Shown here piece after piece: positions 9,085 through 18,124 of a DNA stretch of 64,000 nucleotides (positions within the stretch are counted from its first letter, which is position 1; each line of letters opens with the position of its first letter). Origin of the DNA: Vreelandella titanicae BH1 (GTDB taxonomy: Bacteria; Pseudomonadota; Gammaproteobacteria; Pseudomonadales; Halomonadaceae); contig NZ_AOPO01000020.1 in NCBI RefSeq assembly GCF_000336575.1, positions 1-64,000 of the forward strand, written 5' to 3'. A program made the position numbers and the translations under genes. The notes beneath the pieces were generated by a model. The model did no database searches and was not told the DNA's origin. It saw only the letters and a program-made list of their open reading frames with translations.

Positions 9085-10115
9085 TGAGCGCGAGTGATAT
9101 GACCAGTCAGTTCGCCCTGGACATGAACGGCTTTCAGCGGCTCCAACACAATGCACGAGTCGATCCTGAGGCTGGTGTGGGTGGTGCAGCCCAGCAGTTT
9201 GAAGCGCTATTTATTCAGATGATGATGAAGAGTATGCGTGACGCGACACCCAGTTCAGGACTGATGAACAGTAGTGCGACGGATACCTATCAATCGATGC
9301 TGGATCAACAGTGGTCACAGGTGATGGCTTCGCGTGGAATGGGCCTTGCAGATGTGCTTGTTGAGCAACTGGAGCGCCAAGGAGCCATCTCAAAAGCGCG
9401 GCCAGATGCGGATCAAGAGTTGCAAGCATTGATAGCCGGTATTCCCCGCGGCACCCCGCGTGTGCTTGACGATTCATTCGCGGCTAATCCTGACACGATT
9501 GAAACCCAGCATGAGCAGGGCAGCGGTCGATTCTTAGCCGAGCTAGAGGCCATTCGCCAAGGTGTCGAGAAGGGTAGAGCGGTGGATGAATCTGCGCTAA
9601 ACCCGCTAGCGCAAACGACGGCCTCTGCTCACGTAGATCAGTTTATTCAAACGTTAGCGGCACCCGCTCAAGCGGCCAGTGCGTCCACCGGCGTTCCTGC
9701 TGAACTCATTTTGGCCCAGGCGGCGTTAGAAACAGGCTGGGGACGGCACGAAATTGCGACTCGCAATGGCAACAATAGTCATAACCTGTTTGGTATCAAA
9801 GCCGGTAGCCATTGGCAGGGTGAAACCACCGATATTGTGACTCATGAGTATATTAATGGGCGGCGAACGCAGGTGGTTGACACCTTCCGTGTCTACGACT
9901 CGTTTGAACACGCTTTTACTGACTATGCCAGCCTAATCGGCAATAACCCTCGCTATGCTGGGGTTGTTCAAGCACCCACCGCTGAGCAGGCCGCGCGTGA
10001 GCTGCAGGCAGGTGGGTATGCAACTGATCCGCTCTACGCTGCAAAGTTAGTCGCAGTGATGAATACCATGGGGCCGCTTAACGCTGAGGGAAATTTCCTG
10101 GCTGACGCTCGCTAG
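9084..10115 (+). CDS. flgJ: Flagellar rod cap / peptidoglycan hydrolase FlgJ
   Basis: This 343-residue FlgJ is bifunctional. The N-terminal rod-cap domain (about 10-100) contains the Q-Q-F-E-A-L-F-I-Q-M-M-M-K-S-M-R run. The C-terminal GH73 glucosaminidase domain (about 183-325) carries the expected catalytic glutamate at 216 in A-L-E-T-G-W-G, followed by S-H-N-L-F-G-I-K-A. It would open the cell wall for the rod. Its ATG overlaps the flgI stop by one base. It has the beta/gammaproteobacterial two-domain layout. Confidence 0.96.
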   Translation: MSASDMTSQFALDMNGFQRLQHNARVDPEAGVGGAAQQFEALFIQMMMKSMRDATPSSGLMNSSATDTYQSMLDQQWSQVMASRGMGLADVLVEQLERQGAISKARPDADQELQALIAGIPRGTPRVLDDSFAANPDTIETQHEQGSGRFLAELEAIRQGVEKGRAVDESALNPLAQTTASAHVDQFIQTLAAPAQAASASTGVPAELILAQAALETGWGRHEIATRNGNNSHNLFGIKAGSHWQGETTDIVTHEYINGRRTQVVDTFRVYDSFEHAFTDYASLIGNNPRYAGVVQAPTAEQAARELQAGGYATDPLYAAKLVAVMNTMGPLNAEGNFLADAR

Positions 10116-10123
10116 CCCTTTCC

Positions 10124-10150
10124 TCAAGTTTTTCTGTGCAGCGCCGATAA
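10124..10150 (+). promoter_or_regulatory. Sigma-28 (FliA) promoter for flgK-flgL
   Basis: The sequence reads TCAAGTTT, an 11-base spacer, then GCCGATAA, matching 15 of 16 consensus positions with exact spacing. It lies directly after the flgJ stop and about 40 bases before flgK, making flgKL a late transcription unit separate from flgB-J. Confidence 0.9.
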
Positions 10151-10188
10151 TTGAAGTAATGATAGGTATCGGCCTAAGGAATTGAACC

Positions 10189-12132
10189 ATGAGCATGTTT
10201 TCGATCGGCTTAAGCGGCCTCAATGCCGCACAGAATGCCCTGAATACTATTAGTAACAATGCCAGCAATATGTTAACGCCTGGCTACAACCGCCAGATTA
10301 CCATGCTTGGCGAGGGTAGCGCTGGCAGTAAAGGCGTGAAGGTCAATGATATTGAAAGGCAGTTCAACACTTACGTGGCCAGCCAGTTAAATAACGCCAA
10401 AACACAGTCAAGTGCTTTATCAACGTACAATCAGCAAGTGTCACAGATCGATAGCCTGCTGGCAGACCGAGAAGCGGGTTTATCTCCGTTAATGCAAAAA
10501 TTCTTCTCCTCAATAGAAGATTTAGCCAGTGCTCCATCTGACCCGGCTGCACGTCAGGGGGTACTCGGTACCGCTAATACGTTGAGTGCCCAGTTCCGTT
10601 CTTTTGACGGCTATCTGCAAGATATGCAGGGCAACATAAACGGGCAAATTAAAGATGAAGTTACTCAAATCAATAACACTACTGAGCAAATTGCCGGATT
10701 AAATAAAGAAATTGCGTTGGCTCGAGCGCGTACGGGAGAAGCACCCAATAGCCTGCTTAATCAGCGCGATCATCTTGTCTCTGAGCTCAATGAGCGCATG
10801 GATCTGCGCCTGAATATACAGGATGGCAAAACTTACAATATTAGTTTGCCTAACGGGCAGCCGCTGGTGACAGGGGCGGATACCTTTAAGCTAGAAGCTA
10901 GACAGGCTGATTACGATCCTCAGCGTACCGTTGTGGGTTATATTGATGGTGGCGGTAATTCGGTTCAGCTGGATGAATCAACGATAACGGGCGGAACCTT
11001 GGGCGGATTAATGGCTTTCCGTTCAGAAACGCTGGATAAAACCCAAAACCAAATTGGCCAACTCGCTGTCTCCTTAGCGACTGCTTTCAATGAGCAGCAC
11101 AAACAGGGAGTGGATCTTAACGGTGACCAAGGGGAAAACTTCTTCGCGACCCGCTCTCCTCAGGGTTATGGTTATACAAGCAACAGCGACCCGAATCTGC
11201 TGACGTCGATAGAGTTCGACCCAGCAACCGTCGATAAACTGCGTGCCACGGATTACACCGTTTCATTCGATGCGTCTGGCACTCCTACTGTAACGCGTAA
11301 TGATACTGGTGACGTGCTTGATAGCACGGATCCTGATGATGCTGACTTTGTTGATCTATCTGAATGGGATGCTGCAGCTGGCGAGGGTGAAATCACCTTT
11401 GGCGGCGTAACGGTTGCGTTTAACAGCGGTAATTCTGTCGCAGGCGGTGATCGTTTTGAAATCCAGCCGGTGCGTCGCGCTGCTGGCGGTATGGATACGC
11501 GTATCGCCGACCTCGATAAGATTGCGGCAGCTAGCTTGGTTGAACGTGAAGGTGACTTGGATATCAGTCAACTAAGTGCTGCAAGCGGTGCTTTTGCCAC
11601 CAATGACGAATATGAGATAGAAGTTGACGATGCCGGTGGCTTGTCAGTTACTCCAGCGGCAACCGTCACCCGAAATGGCGAGCCTTTTACTCCAGGAACG
11701 GACACCCTGGCAGAAGGTGATATCGTCACTATTGACGGTCTTAGCTTTACCCTTGATACACTTCCTGAGACAGGTAGTACAGCTAGCCTGGATATCAGCC
11801 TTAGTGATGCTAGTTCAGGCGATAACCGCAACGCTCTGGCTCTGCAAAATCTGCAAAGTAAGGATGTTGTCGGCGGACGTGCCTCGGTAAGTGGTGCGTA
11901 CGCATCAATGGTCAGTGATGTGGGTAACCGGACTAATATCACGCAGGTTAATTTGGAGGCGCGACAAGGCTTGACTGATCAGCTCCGTGCAGTGCAACAG
12001 TCAGAGTCTGGTGTCAACTTGGATGAAGAGTTGGCTAATCTCCTTCAATATCAGCAGTACTATGCAGCTAATGCGCGTGTCATAGATACGGCGGGGTCGC
12101 TTTTAGACACCATTTTGAACCTGCGTGGCTAA
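10189..12132 (+). CDS. flgK: Flagellar hook-associated protein 1 FlgK
   Basis: FlgK is the first hook-filament junction protein. The 647-residue product has the N-terminal motif (G-L-N-A-A-Q-N-A-L-N-T-I-S-N-N-A-S-N) and the C-terminal motif (N-L-D-E-E-L-A-N-L-L-Q-Y-Q-Q-Y-Y-A-A-N-A-R-V) shared with hook and rod proteins. The central part is a long acidic, Ser/Thr-rich exposed region. It is somewhat longer than E. coli FlgK (547). FlgN (835-1284) should be its export chaperone. Confidence 0.96.
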   Translation: MSMFSIGLSGLNAAQNALNTISNNASNMLTPGYNRQITMLGEGSAGSKGVKVNDIERQFNTYVASQLNNAKTQSSALSTYNQQVSQIDSLLADREAGLSPLMQKFFSSIEDLASAPSDPAARQGVLGTANTLSAQFRSFDGYLQDMQGNINGQIKDEVTQINNTTEQIAGLNKEIALARARTGEAPNSLLNQRDHLVSELNERMDLRLNIQDGKTYNISLPNGQPLVTGADTFKLEARQADYDPQRTVVGYIDGGGNSVQLDESTITGGTLGGLMAFRSETLDKTQNQIGQLAVSLATAFNEQHKQGVDLNGDQGENFFATRSPQGYGYTSNSDPNLLTSIEFDPATVDKLRATDYTVSFDASGTPTVTRNDTGDVLDSTDPDDADFVDLSEWDAAAGEGEITFGGVTVAFNSGNSVAGGDRFEIQPVRRAAGGMDTRIADLDKIAAASLVEREGDLDISQLSAASGAFATNDEYEIEVDDAGGLSVTPAATVTRNGEPFTPGTDTLAEGDIVTIDGLSFTLDTLPETGSTASLDISLSDASSGDNRNALALQNLQSKDVVGGRASVSGAYASMVSDVGNRTNITQVNLEARQGLTDQLRAVQQSESGVNLDEELANLLQYQQYYAANARVIDTAGSLLDTILNLRG

Positions 12133-12148
12133 TTTAGGAGCATAAATT

Positions 12149-13396
12149 ATGCGTATTAGTACTGTTACCATGTTTGAGCAGAGTACCGCGTCCTTAAACC
12201 GTCAGCAGGGCAATCTGTCGAAGGTCAGCCAGCAGATTGCCAGTGGTCGGCGTGTAGTTAATCCTTCTGATGACCCGCAGGCAGCATCGCGTGCAGTGGG
12301 CGTGGATCAGTCACAAGCGATTACTCAGCAATATGCTGATTCACGCATTTCTGCGCGCAACTCGCTATCACAAACTGATAGCATTTTGAGAAGTATTGTC
12401 GATGCAATTGATAGCGCAAAAGGACGTCTGGTTCAGGCCTCTAGCGATACGTTAAGTGACGTTGACCGTGAGTCCGTTGCCAGCGAGCTCAAAGGCATCT
12501 ATGAAACGATGATCGGTCAGGCCAATGCCACCGATGGTAACGGGCGCTATCTGTTTGGCGGCTATAAAGACAGTGCTCAGCCCTTCACGAAAGATGCCAG
12601 CGGTAACGTGCAGTATCAAGGGGACTTTAATGTACGCGAACAGCGAATCGACTCTACGCGGTTGGTCAAGGTCGCGGACAATGGCGACACCATTTTCAAA
12701 AGCGTACCTAGCAGTGCCGGCTACGTGGCAGAAGCAAAGAAAGATGACGGCAGTCTGAATAGTGGCAATGTGACATTTCGCGGGCCGCAGATACGCGATG
12801 TTAATGATGCAGATTATGGAACAGATTTCCGTATAACCTTTAACACCCCTGCTGATACATTCGACATCGAGACATTTGATGGCACTGACTGGAATGCAGT
12901 TCAAACTGAAGGTTATACAGGTAATTTGGGCGACTCTGCTCAGCAAGTAACCTACGGCGGTGTGTCAATTGATTTAGAAGGTACGCCTACTGCTGGAGAC
13001 TCGATTCTAGTCGCGCAAGCAGGTGGCGAACAACGCGAGCCCAATCTCTTCCGTAGCATGGAAGAAGCCATTCGCGTTTTGGAAAATCCGGCCGACACCG
13101 ACGCTAAAAAAGCTGACCTGCGTAATACCCTGAATACCTCAATGCGTGATTTGGATAATGCGCTAGATAATGTTTCAACGGTGCTGGCTTCAGTAGGGGC
13201 ACGGGTTAATGAGCTTGACGTTGTGGATGTTGTAGGGGGCAATAGGATGATGAACTATACGGAGACGTTATCTGATTTGGTAGACCTTGATTATGCCGAG
13301 GCCATTTCTGAATACAGCTTGCGTCAAGTGGGTTTGCAAGCGGCACAGAAAACGTTTGTGGATATTAAAGGCTTATCGCTGTTGAACTATATGTAA
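12149..13396 (+). CDS. flgL: Flagellar hook-associated protein 3 FlgL
   Basis: FlgL is the second junction protein and is related to flagellin. The 415-residue product begins M-R-I-S-T-V-T-M-F-E, then has the flagellin-like N-terminal coil with A-S-G-R-R-V-V-N-P-S-D-D-P at about 31-43. The C-terminal helix ends Q-K-T-F-V-D-I-K-G-L-S-L-L-N-Y-M. It follows flgK by 16 bases and is co-transcribed. It is the last gene before a convergent terminator. Confidence 0.96.
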   Translation: MRISTVTMFEQSTASLNRQQGNLSKVSQQIASGRRVVNPSDDPQAASRAVGVDQSQAITQQYADSRISARNSLSQTDSILRSIVDAIDSAKGRLVQASSDTLSDVDRESVASELKGIYETMIGQANATDGNGRYLFGGYKDSAQPFTKDASGNVQYQGDFNVREQRIDSTRLVKVADNGDTIFKSVPSSAGYVAEAKKDDGSLNSGNVTFRGPQIRDVNDADYGTDFRITFNTPADTFDIETFDGTDWNAVQTEGYTGNLGDSAQQVTYGGVSIDLEGTPTAGDSILVAQAGGEQREPNLFRSMEEAIRVLENPADTDAKKADLRNTLNTSMRDLDNALDNVSTVLASVGARVNELDVVDVVGGNRMMNYTETLSDLVDLDYAEAISEYSLRQVGLQAAQKTFVDIKGLSLLNYM

Positions 13397-13451
13397 TAGA
13401 TCCGCTTTTTGCTATTGCTTGATCACTTTGCGTATTGCTCAAACAAACTTT

Positions 13452-13492
13452 AACCCATGCTTATGTGAAACCTTTCACCTACAGCATGGGTT
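13452..13492. terminator. Convergent terminator between flgL and fliR
   Basis: A 10-base perfect inverted repeat, AACCCATGCT at 13452-13461 and AGCATGGGTT at 13483-13492, encloses a second inverted repeat (GTGAAA/TTTCAC). It sits between the ends of two convergent operons and is followed on each side by T/A-rich bases, so it can serve both directions. Confidence 0.75.
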
Positions 13493-13494
13493 TG

Positions 13495-14286
13495 TTAGTT
13501 TAAGGGCGCCATCGTTTCGATTAACGTCTGCATAAACTCTAGGCCTTGCGTAAACAACCGCTGTAGAAAGCGGTTAATGTCGGTCATGAGCACCATCATT
13601 AATATTAGCCCCACGATAAGAGAGGTAGGAAAGCCAATATTGAAGACGGTGAGCTGGGGGGCAGAACGGTTCAGTATGCCCAGCGCCAGGTTGATGGTCA
13701 GCAAGGATCCCACCAATGGTAGCGCCAATAACATTCCCGACGCAAAAATCGTGCCCGCATAACGAGATAACAAAATAAACGCATCTGGGTTGAACGTCCC
13801 AATGCCAATGGGCAGCGTTTGGAAGCTCATAATCAAGGTTTCAAGCACCATCAGATGACCATTCATGGCCAAAAACATGAGCAGAGTGATCATGTAGAGA
13901 ATGCGTGAGAGCACCATAATGTTGGTACCACTCGAAGCATCAAAAAAGCTCGCAAACGCTAGGCCCATTTGCAGACCGATAAAATCCCCCGCCGCTTGAA
14001 CAACCGCAAACATGATATGCATGACGAGCCCCATCGCCAAGCCGATTAGAATCTGTTCGATCATAATCCCCACGCCTGCCCAGGACATTACAGCTATATC
14101 CGGCATAGCTGGTAAAATCGGCGCGATGACAATGGAAATTAAGGCTGCCAAACCTACTTTGGCTTGGTTGGGAACGCTGGAGTGGCCCCATAGAGGCGAC
14201 GCTGCCATGAAAGCTGTAATGCGCGCAAACGGCCATAAAAAAGCCACTAGCCACCCTTGCAGCTGTGCGAAAGTGACTTCCACCAT
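13495..14286 (-). CDS. fliR: Flagellar export gate protein FliR
   Basis: FliR is an inner-membrane component of the type III export gate (FliPQR). The 263-residue product has about six hydrophobic stretches. It contains family segments such as F-L-W-P-F-A-R-I-T-A-F near the N-terminus, F-D-A-S-S-G-T-N around 110, and the C-terminal F-N-I-G-F-P-T-S-L-I-V-G-L run. It is the last gene of the fliL-to-fliR run and starts 4 bases after fliQ. Confidence 0.96.
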   Translation of the reverse strand: MVEVTFAQLQGWLVAFLWPFARITAFMAASPLWGHSSVPNQAKVGLAALISIVIAPILPAMPDIAVMSWAGVGIMIEQILIGLAMGLVMHIMFAVVQAAGDFIGLQMGLAFASFFDASSGTNIMVLSRILYMITLLMFLAMNGHLMVLETLIMSFQTLPIGIGTFNPDAFILLSRYAGTIFASGMLLALPLVGSLLTINLALGILNRSAPQLTVFNIGFPTSLIVGLILMMVLMTDINRFLQRLFTQGLEFMQTLIETMAPLN

Positions 14287-14290
14287 AGCG

Positions 14291-14560
14291 CTACATCACC
14301 ATACTGGGGATATTAGTAAATAGGCGGTGAGTAAAATCGGTAATTAAGCCAATCAGCCATGGGCCTGCTAATACCAACACCGCGAACACAGCCAGAATTT
14401 TAGGAATAAAGGTTAGTGTCATTTCATTTATCTGAGTCGCGGCTTGAAATAAGCTGATGATAAGGCCGGTGAATAGCGCCGCCAACAGCATGGGGCCAGC
14501 AAGTAGAAGCGTTACTCGCATTCCTTGATAAGCAATGCTCATCACCATCTCGGGTGTCAT
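14291..14560 (-). CDS. fliQ: Flagellar export gate protein FliQ
   Basis: The 89-residue FliQ has two transmembrane helices flanking a short polar turn. Diagnostic segments are L-L-A-G-P-M-L-L-A-A-L-F-T-G-L and the following S-L-F-Q-A-A-T-Q-I-N-E-M-T-L-T-F-I-P-K. Length matches the family. It lies between fliP and fliR. Confidence 0.97.
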   Translation of the reverse strand: MTPEMVMSIAYQGMRVTLLLAGPMLLAALFTGLIISLFQAATQINEMTLTFIPKILAVFAVLVLAGPWLIGLITDFTHRLFTNIPSMVM

Positions 14561-14605
14561 AGCTGGGTTCCTGTGGGCTGTATAAACAATGTGCGGTATA
14601 ACGCG

Positions 14606-15433
14606 CTATATCATGTAAAAGCTTTCTGCCATCGAGCCAATAATAAGCTGCCAGCCATCCACTAAAATGAACAGCATCAGTTTAAAAGGTAATGAGATAG
14701 TGATGGGCGGAACCATCATCATCCCCAATGCCATCAATGTGCTGGCCACCACGAGGTCAATGATCAAAAACGGAATGAAAATGGTAAAGCCGATTTGAAA
14801 GGCCGTTTTTAGTTCACTGGTGACAAAGGCGGGCAGCAAGACACGCATTGGCAGTTCTTCCGGGCCTTGCATGGGGCCCACATCGGCTAGGCGAACAAAC
14901 AGTGCCAGATCCGGCTCTCGGGTTTGAGCGAGCATAAATTCCCGAAATGGATCCTGAGCCAGCAGTAAAAACTCTTCAAAATTTATCGTCTCATTAGTCA
15001 GCGGCACCCAGGCGTTGTCATATACCTGGGCCAATACGGGTGACATGATAAAAAAAGTTAAAAACAGCGCTATCCCTAACAGCACTTGGTTGGGCGGCGT
15101 TGCCTGGGTGCCCATCGCTGTCCGCAACAGGCTAAGCACAATGATGATACGAGTGAAGCTCGTCATCATCAGCAGCATGGAGGGCAAAAACGCTAGAGAA
15201 CTTAGGAAAAGCAGGGTTTGCAGCGACAATGACCACTGCTGGCCCCCGTCATCAAGCGGCTGAGAAATAATGCCGGGAATCTGTTGTGCATGCACAGGGC
15301 TGGCTATAAAACACGCGACAGCAAACACAAGCCACATCATGAACGGTTTAGCCGTTTTGCTATTCAAAACATGGCTCTTCAAAAAAAGGTTCTTCAAAAC
15401 ACAGGGCCAAAAAAGGTGCATCCGGTACCTCAT
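14606..15433 (-). CDS. fliP: Flagellar export gate protein FliP
   Basis: FliP forms the core of the export gate. The 275-residue product has a signal-type N-terminus ending near S-P-V-H-A-Q (about 50), as known for FliP. It then has transmembrane segments and the family signature runs [16 protein letters not shown] and [10 protein letters not shown]. The ATG at 15433 overlaps the fliO stop (ATGA), so coupling is likely. That start gives a longer leader than in E. coli; an internal Met pair at about 32-33 is another candidate. Confidence 0.96.
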   Translation of the reverse strand: MRYRMHLFWPCVLKNLFLKSHVLNSKTAKPFMMWLVFAVACFIASPVHAQQIPGIISQPLDDGGQQWSLSLQTLLFLSSLAFLPSMLLMMTSFTRIIIVLSLLRTAMGTQATPPNQVLLGIALFLTFFIMSPVLAQVYDNAWVPLTNETINFEEFLLLAQDPFREFMLAQTREPDLALFVRLADVGPMQGPEELPMRVLLPAFVTSELKTAFQIGFTIFIPFLIIDLVVASTLMALGMMMVPPITISLPFKLMLFILVDGWQLIIGSMAESFYMI

Positions 15434-15870
15434 GGCGTCTGATGTGGATCGGTGGGCGCAGACGAGTCGCGACGGCCTGCGGCTAGCGCTTTGGATAAAC
15501 GACGCGCAAAGCGTGAGGAAGGCGGAGCTGATGCGGTTGGCGGGCGCTCTTCAGGGGCCGGGCGCTCGTGGAGTTTAGTAATTCGGCCACCTCCCACTCC
15601 AACAACCAACCAGGTATCTTCTACTTCAACAATCACGATACGCTCACGATTTCCCACAGCCGTACTGCCCACAATGCGCAGGTGGGCGCCATGGCGAGTG
15701 GTATGGTTGCTCCAGCGCTTTAAAAGCGCTGTACAGATTAAAATGATCGCAATAACGAGAGCTAAAGCCGCGGCAGTCTTGCCCAAAACGGCCATCCCTA
15801 CCAATGCCTCGCCACCGTTACCTAGTGCATCGAGCGAACCATTCTGCGCCGAAGAGGTTGCAACGCTCAT
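15430..15870 (-). CDS. fliO: Flagellar export apparatus protein FliO
   Basis: FliO is a small membrane protein that helps assemble the FliP ring. The 146-residue product has one transmembrane segment (about residues 28-50, [14 protein letters not shown]). A compact cytoplasmic domain follows, with [20 protein letters not shown], typical of FliO. It overlaps fliN and fliP by 4 bases each. Confidence 0.94.
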   Translation of the reverse strand: MSVATSSAQNGSLDALGNGGEALVGMAVLGKTAAALALVIAIILICTALLKRWSNHTTRHGAHLRIVGSTAVGNRERIVIVEVEDTWLVVGVGGGRITKLHERPAPEERPPTASAPPSSRFARRLSKALAAGRRDSSAPTDPHQTP

Positions 15871-16394
15871 CGGTTCAATTTATGAATACGTTCAGAAGGC
15901 GTGATGATTTCAGTAATCCGAATGCCGTACTTATCTTCGATCACAACAACTTCGCCTTGAGCAATCAAGTAGCCGTTAATCAAGATATCCATCGGCTCTC
16001 CGGCGAGTCCTTCAAGCTCAATAACAGACCCTTGTGCCAACTCCAGTAACTGCTTAATAGTTAGCTTTGTACGGCCGAGTTCCACGGTGAGCTTCACCGG
16101 GATATCCATGATCATCTCAAGCTCACGCGCCTGGGAAGAGCCGCTGTCTGGGCTCAACGGACGGAAGATATCCTCACTTGCCGCTTTCGCTGCAGGTGCT
16201 TTGGGCTCTTCTGGGGCAGCAGCTGTCTCTTCTTCGCTCTCTTCAGCAGCTTCTTGTTCCGCCATTGCGGCTGCCCAAGGATCTTCCTCTTCGCTGGCAG
16301 CATCGGCGCTGGAGGTGGGTTCTTCTTGCTCGGACATGGCATCCGCCCAATCGTCGTCAGAGACGTTCTGATCAGGCTTATTGGGATCAGTCAT
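15867..16394 (-). CDS. fliN: Flagellar motor switch protein FliN
   Basis: FliN forms the lower C ring with FliM. The 175-residue product has a conserved C-terminal SpoA domain (about 90-170) with I-M-D-I-P-V-K-L-T-V-E-L-G-R-T and V-I-E-L-E-G-L-A-G-E-P. The first 85 residues are acidic and Ala/Glu-rich, longer than in E. coli FliN (137 residues in all) and likely disordered. It overlaps fliM and fliO by 4 bases each. Confidence 0.97.
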   Translation of the reverse strand: MTDPNKPDQNVSDDDWADAMSEQEEPTSSADAASEEEDPWAAAMAEQEAAEESEEETAAAPEEPKAPAAKAASEDIFRPLSPDSGSSQARELEMIMDIPVKLTVELGRTKLTIKQLLELAQGSVIELEGLAGEPMDILINGYLIAQGEVVVIEDKYGIRITEIITPSERIHKLNR

Positions 16395-17446
16395 GCTTTG
16401 GATTCCTTGGCTTTCTGTCGCGTAGACCCTTTAATGAAGTCCTTGGACGATGCATTATTCATAGCGGCATGGTCAATCATATGTAACACACGCAGTGCAT
16501 GCTGTTGACGTTGACTTCCGTACTCGCACTCCATGACGGGCACCCCGTCAACGCTTGCGGTGATTGAACTTGGAATGTCTAACGGCAGCACGTCGCCTTT
16601 TTTCAATCCCATCACATGGGCGATACGGCTGGGTATCTGAGCAAATTCAGCGACTAGCTCCACTTCCGACTGACGCAGCTCACTTGCCATTCGGCGTGAC
16701 CAACTGCCGTCTTGGTCGTGATTGCTGTCATTAATTGGGTTAGCTAGTAAGTCGCGTAGCGGCTCAATCATGGCGTACGGCATGCATATCTGAAAATTGC
16801 TAGATAGGTTGCCCACTTCAATGTTGAACTTGGTGTTCACCACAATTTCATTGGGTGAGTTGGTAATGTTGGCAAACTTTGATTGCACTTCTGAGCGTAA
16901 AAAACTGACATCCAGCGGATAAACGACTTTCCAGGCCTCTTGGTATGCCTCAATAGCGAGATTGAGCAGGCGCTGGATAATACGCTGTTCAGTATTAGTG
17001 AACTCCCGGCCGTCCGATTTAGTGACAAAACGACCGTCACCACCGAAAAGGTTATCCACCACCATAAAAACGAGATTGGGGGGGAATACGACGAGTGCTG
17101 AACCCCGCAGTGGCTTCATCGACACAATGTTCAGGTTGGTAGGCACGGGAACATTACGTGAGAACTCGCTAAAGCTTTGATAGCGAACTGACTCGACGGT
17201 AATGTCCGCGCTACGCCGCAGTAGGTTAAACAGGCCAGTACGAAAGTAGCGAGCAAAGCGCTCGTTGATAAAATCAAGCGCATGCAAACGCTCACGAATA
17301 ACGCGATGCTGGGTCGACGGATCGTAAGGGCGAACCCGGGCTTCATCTGACGCATGGGAAGATGAAGCCGATGGCTCATCGTCTCCACTAACGCCCTTTA
17401 GCAGGGCATCTATTTCTTCCTGGGACAGTAGATCGTCCTGTGACAT
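16391..17446 (-). CDS. fliM: Flagellar motor switch protein FliM
   Basis: FliM is the switch-ring protein that binds phospho-CheY. The 351-residue product starts M-S-Q-D-D-L-L-S-Q-E-E-I-D-A-L-L, the CheY-binding N-terminal peptide. It continues with the middle domain containing F-A-R-Y-F-R-T-G and G-S-A-L-V-V-F-P-P, and ends with the SpoA-like C-terminal domain. It is 21 bases downstream of fliL. Confidence 0.97.
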   Translation of the reverse strand: MSQDDLLSQEEIDALLKGVSGDDEPSASSSHASDEARVRPYDPSTQHRVIRERLHALDFINERFARYFRTGLFNLLRRSADITVESVRYQSFSEFSRNVPVPTNLNIVSMKPLRGSALVVFPPNLVFMVVDNLFGGDGRFVTKSDGREFTNTEQRIIQRLLNLAIEAYQEAWKVVYPLDVSFLRSEVQSKFANITNSPNEIVVNTKFNIEVGNLSSNFQICMPYAMIEPLRDLLANPINDSNHDQDGSWSRRMASELRQSEVELVAEFAQIPSRIAHVMGLKKGDVLPLDIPSSITASVDGVPVMECEYGSQRQQHALRVLHMIDHAAMNNASSKDFIKGSTRQKAKESKA

Positions 17447-17467
17447 GAACGGCTCCAGTTCCCGAGG

Positions 17468-17944
17468 TTATTGCACAATAAATTCGGTGAATAAAACTTC
17501 ACGCAAATCAAGTGGCGGCTGATTCTCCGTCAGCGGGACGTTGAGTCGATCAACAATCGCTTGTGCAAGCTGCTGCTTACCTTCCGGGGAAGTAAGTTCA
17601 TCAGCCTGCTTGCCGGATAGCAGCATCAGCAAACGGCTGCGCACTTGAGGCATATGCTCTTCTAGAATGGTTTTACTCTCTTCATCACCCACACGAAGAG
17701 TCACGCCTGTATAGAGCAAGCGTGAACCATAACTGTCATCGGCAAGATTGACGGTAAAGGGTTCAATACGCATAAAAATAGGCGGCTCGCGCTCCATCGC
17801 TTGCTGCATCTCAGCGTCTTCTGAACCGTCATCACGCTGATCCATTACCATATAAATAGCTGCCGCTGCGCCTGCTGACGACAGCAAGACCAGGATGATC
17901 ATTATCCAGAGCAGTTTTTTTGACCCGCCGCTTTTTTCTGCCAT
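17468..17944 (-). CDS. fliL: Flagellar basal-body-associated protein FliL
   Basis: FliL is a single-pass inner-membrane protein that surrounds and supports stator units. The 158-residue product has a transmembrane helix at about 11-32 (L-L-W-I-M-I-I-L-V-L-L). A periplasmic domain follows with F-T-V-N-L-A-D and R-L-L-Y-T-G-V-T-L-R-V, and a C-terminal V-L-F-T-E-F-I-V-Q tail. It is first in the fliLMNOPQR run; about 180 bases separate it from fliK, enough for its own promoter. Confidence 0.95.
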   Translation of the reverse strand: MAEKSGGSKKLLWIMIILVLLSSAGAAAAIYMVMDQRDDGSEDAEMQQAMEREPPIFMRIEPFTVNLADDSYGSRLLYTGVTLRVGDEESKTILEEHMPQVRSRLLMLLSGKQADELTSPEGKQQLAQAIVDRLNVPLTENQPPLDLREVLFTEFIVQ

Positions 17945-18020
17945 TTGCGATTCCTGTGAACTCCATGCGTATCACTAGCAATGTATTATGCCTAAAGCGC
18001 ATGCTGGTGATGAAATGAAC

Positions 18021-18039
18021 AGGCTTATTTGGTAAGCCT
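18021..18039 (-). terminator. Small hairpin between fliK and fliL
   Basis: A 7-base perfect stem (AGGCTTA/TAAGCCT) with a 5-base loop lies in the 180-base fliK-fliL gap. There is only a weak T-rich stretch behind it on the minus strand, so it may attenuate rather than end transcription from fliK. Confidence 0.35.
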
Positions 18040-18124
18040 ATCTTTTGGTTTAGCTATTTCACGTACGTATTTATGAGCGTATTAATCGACGTAGTTCTAG
18101 AATGGTCATGCACTCTGTCAATGC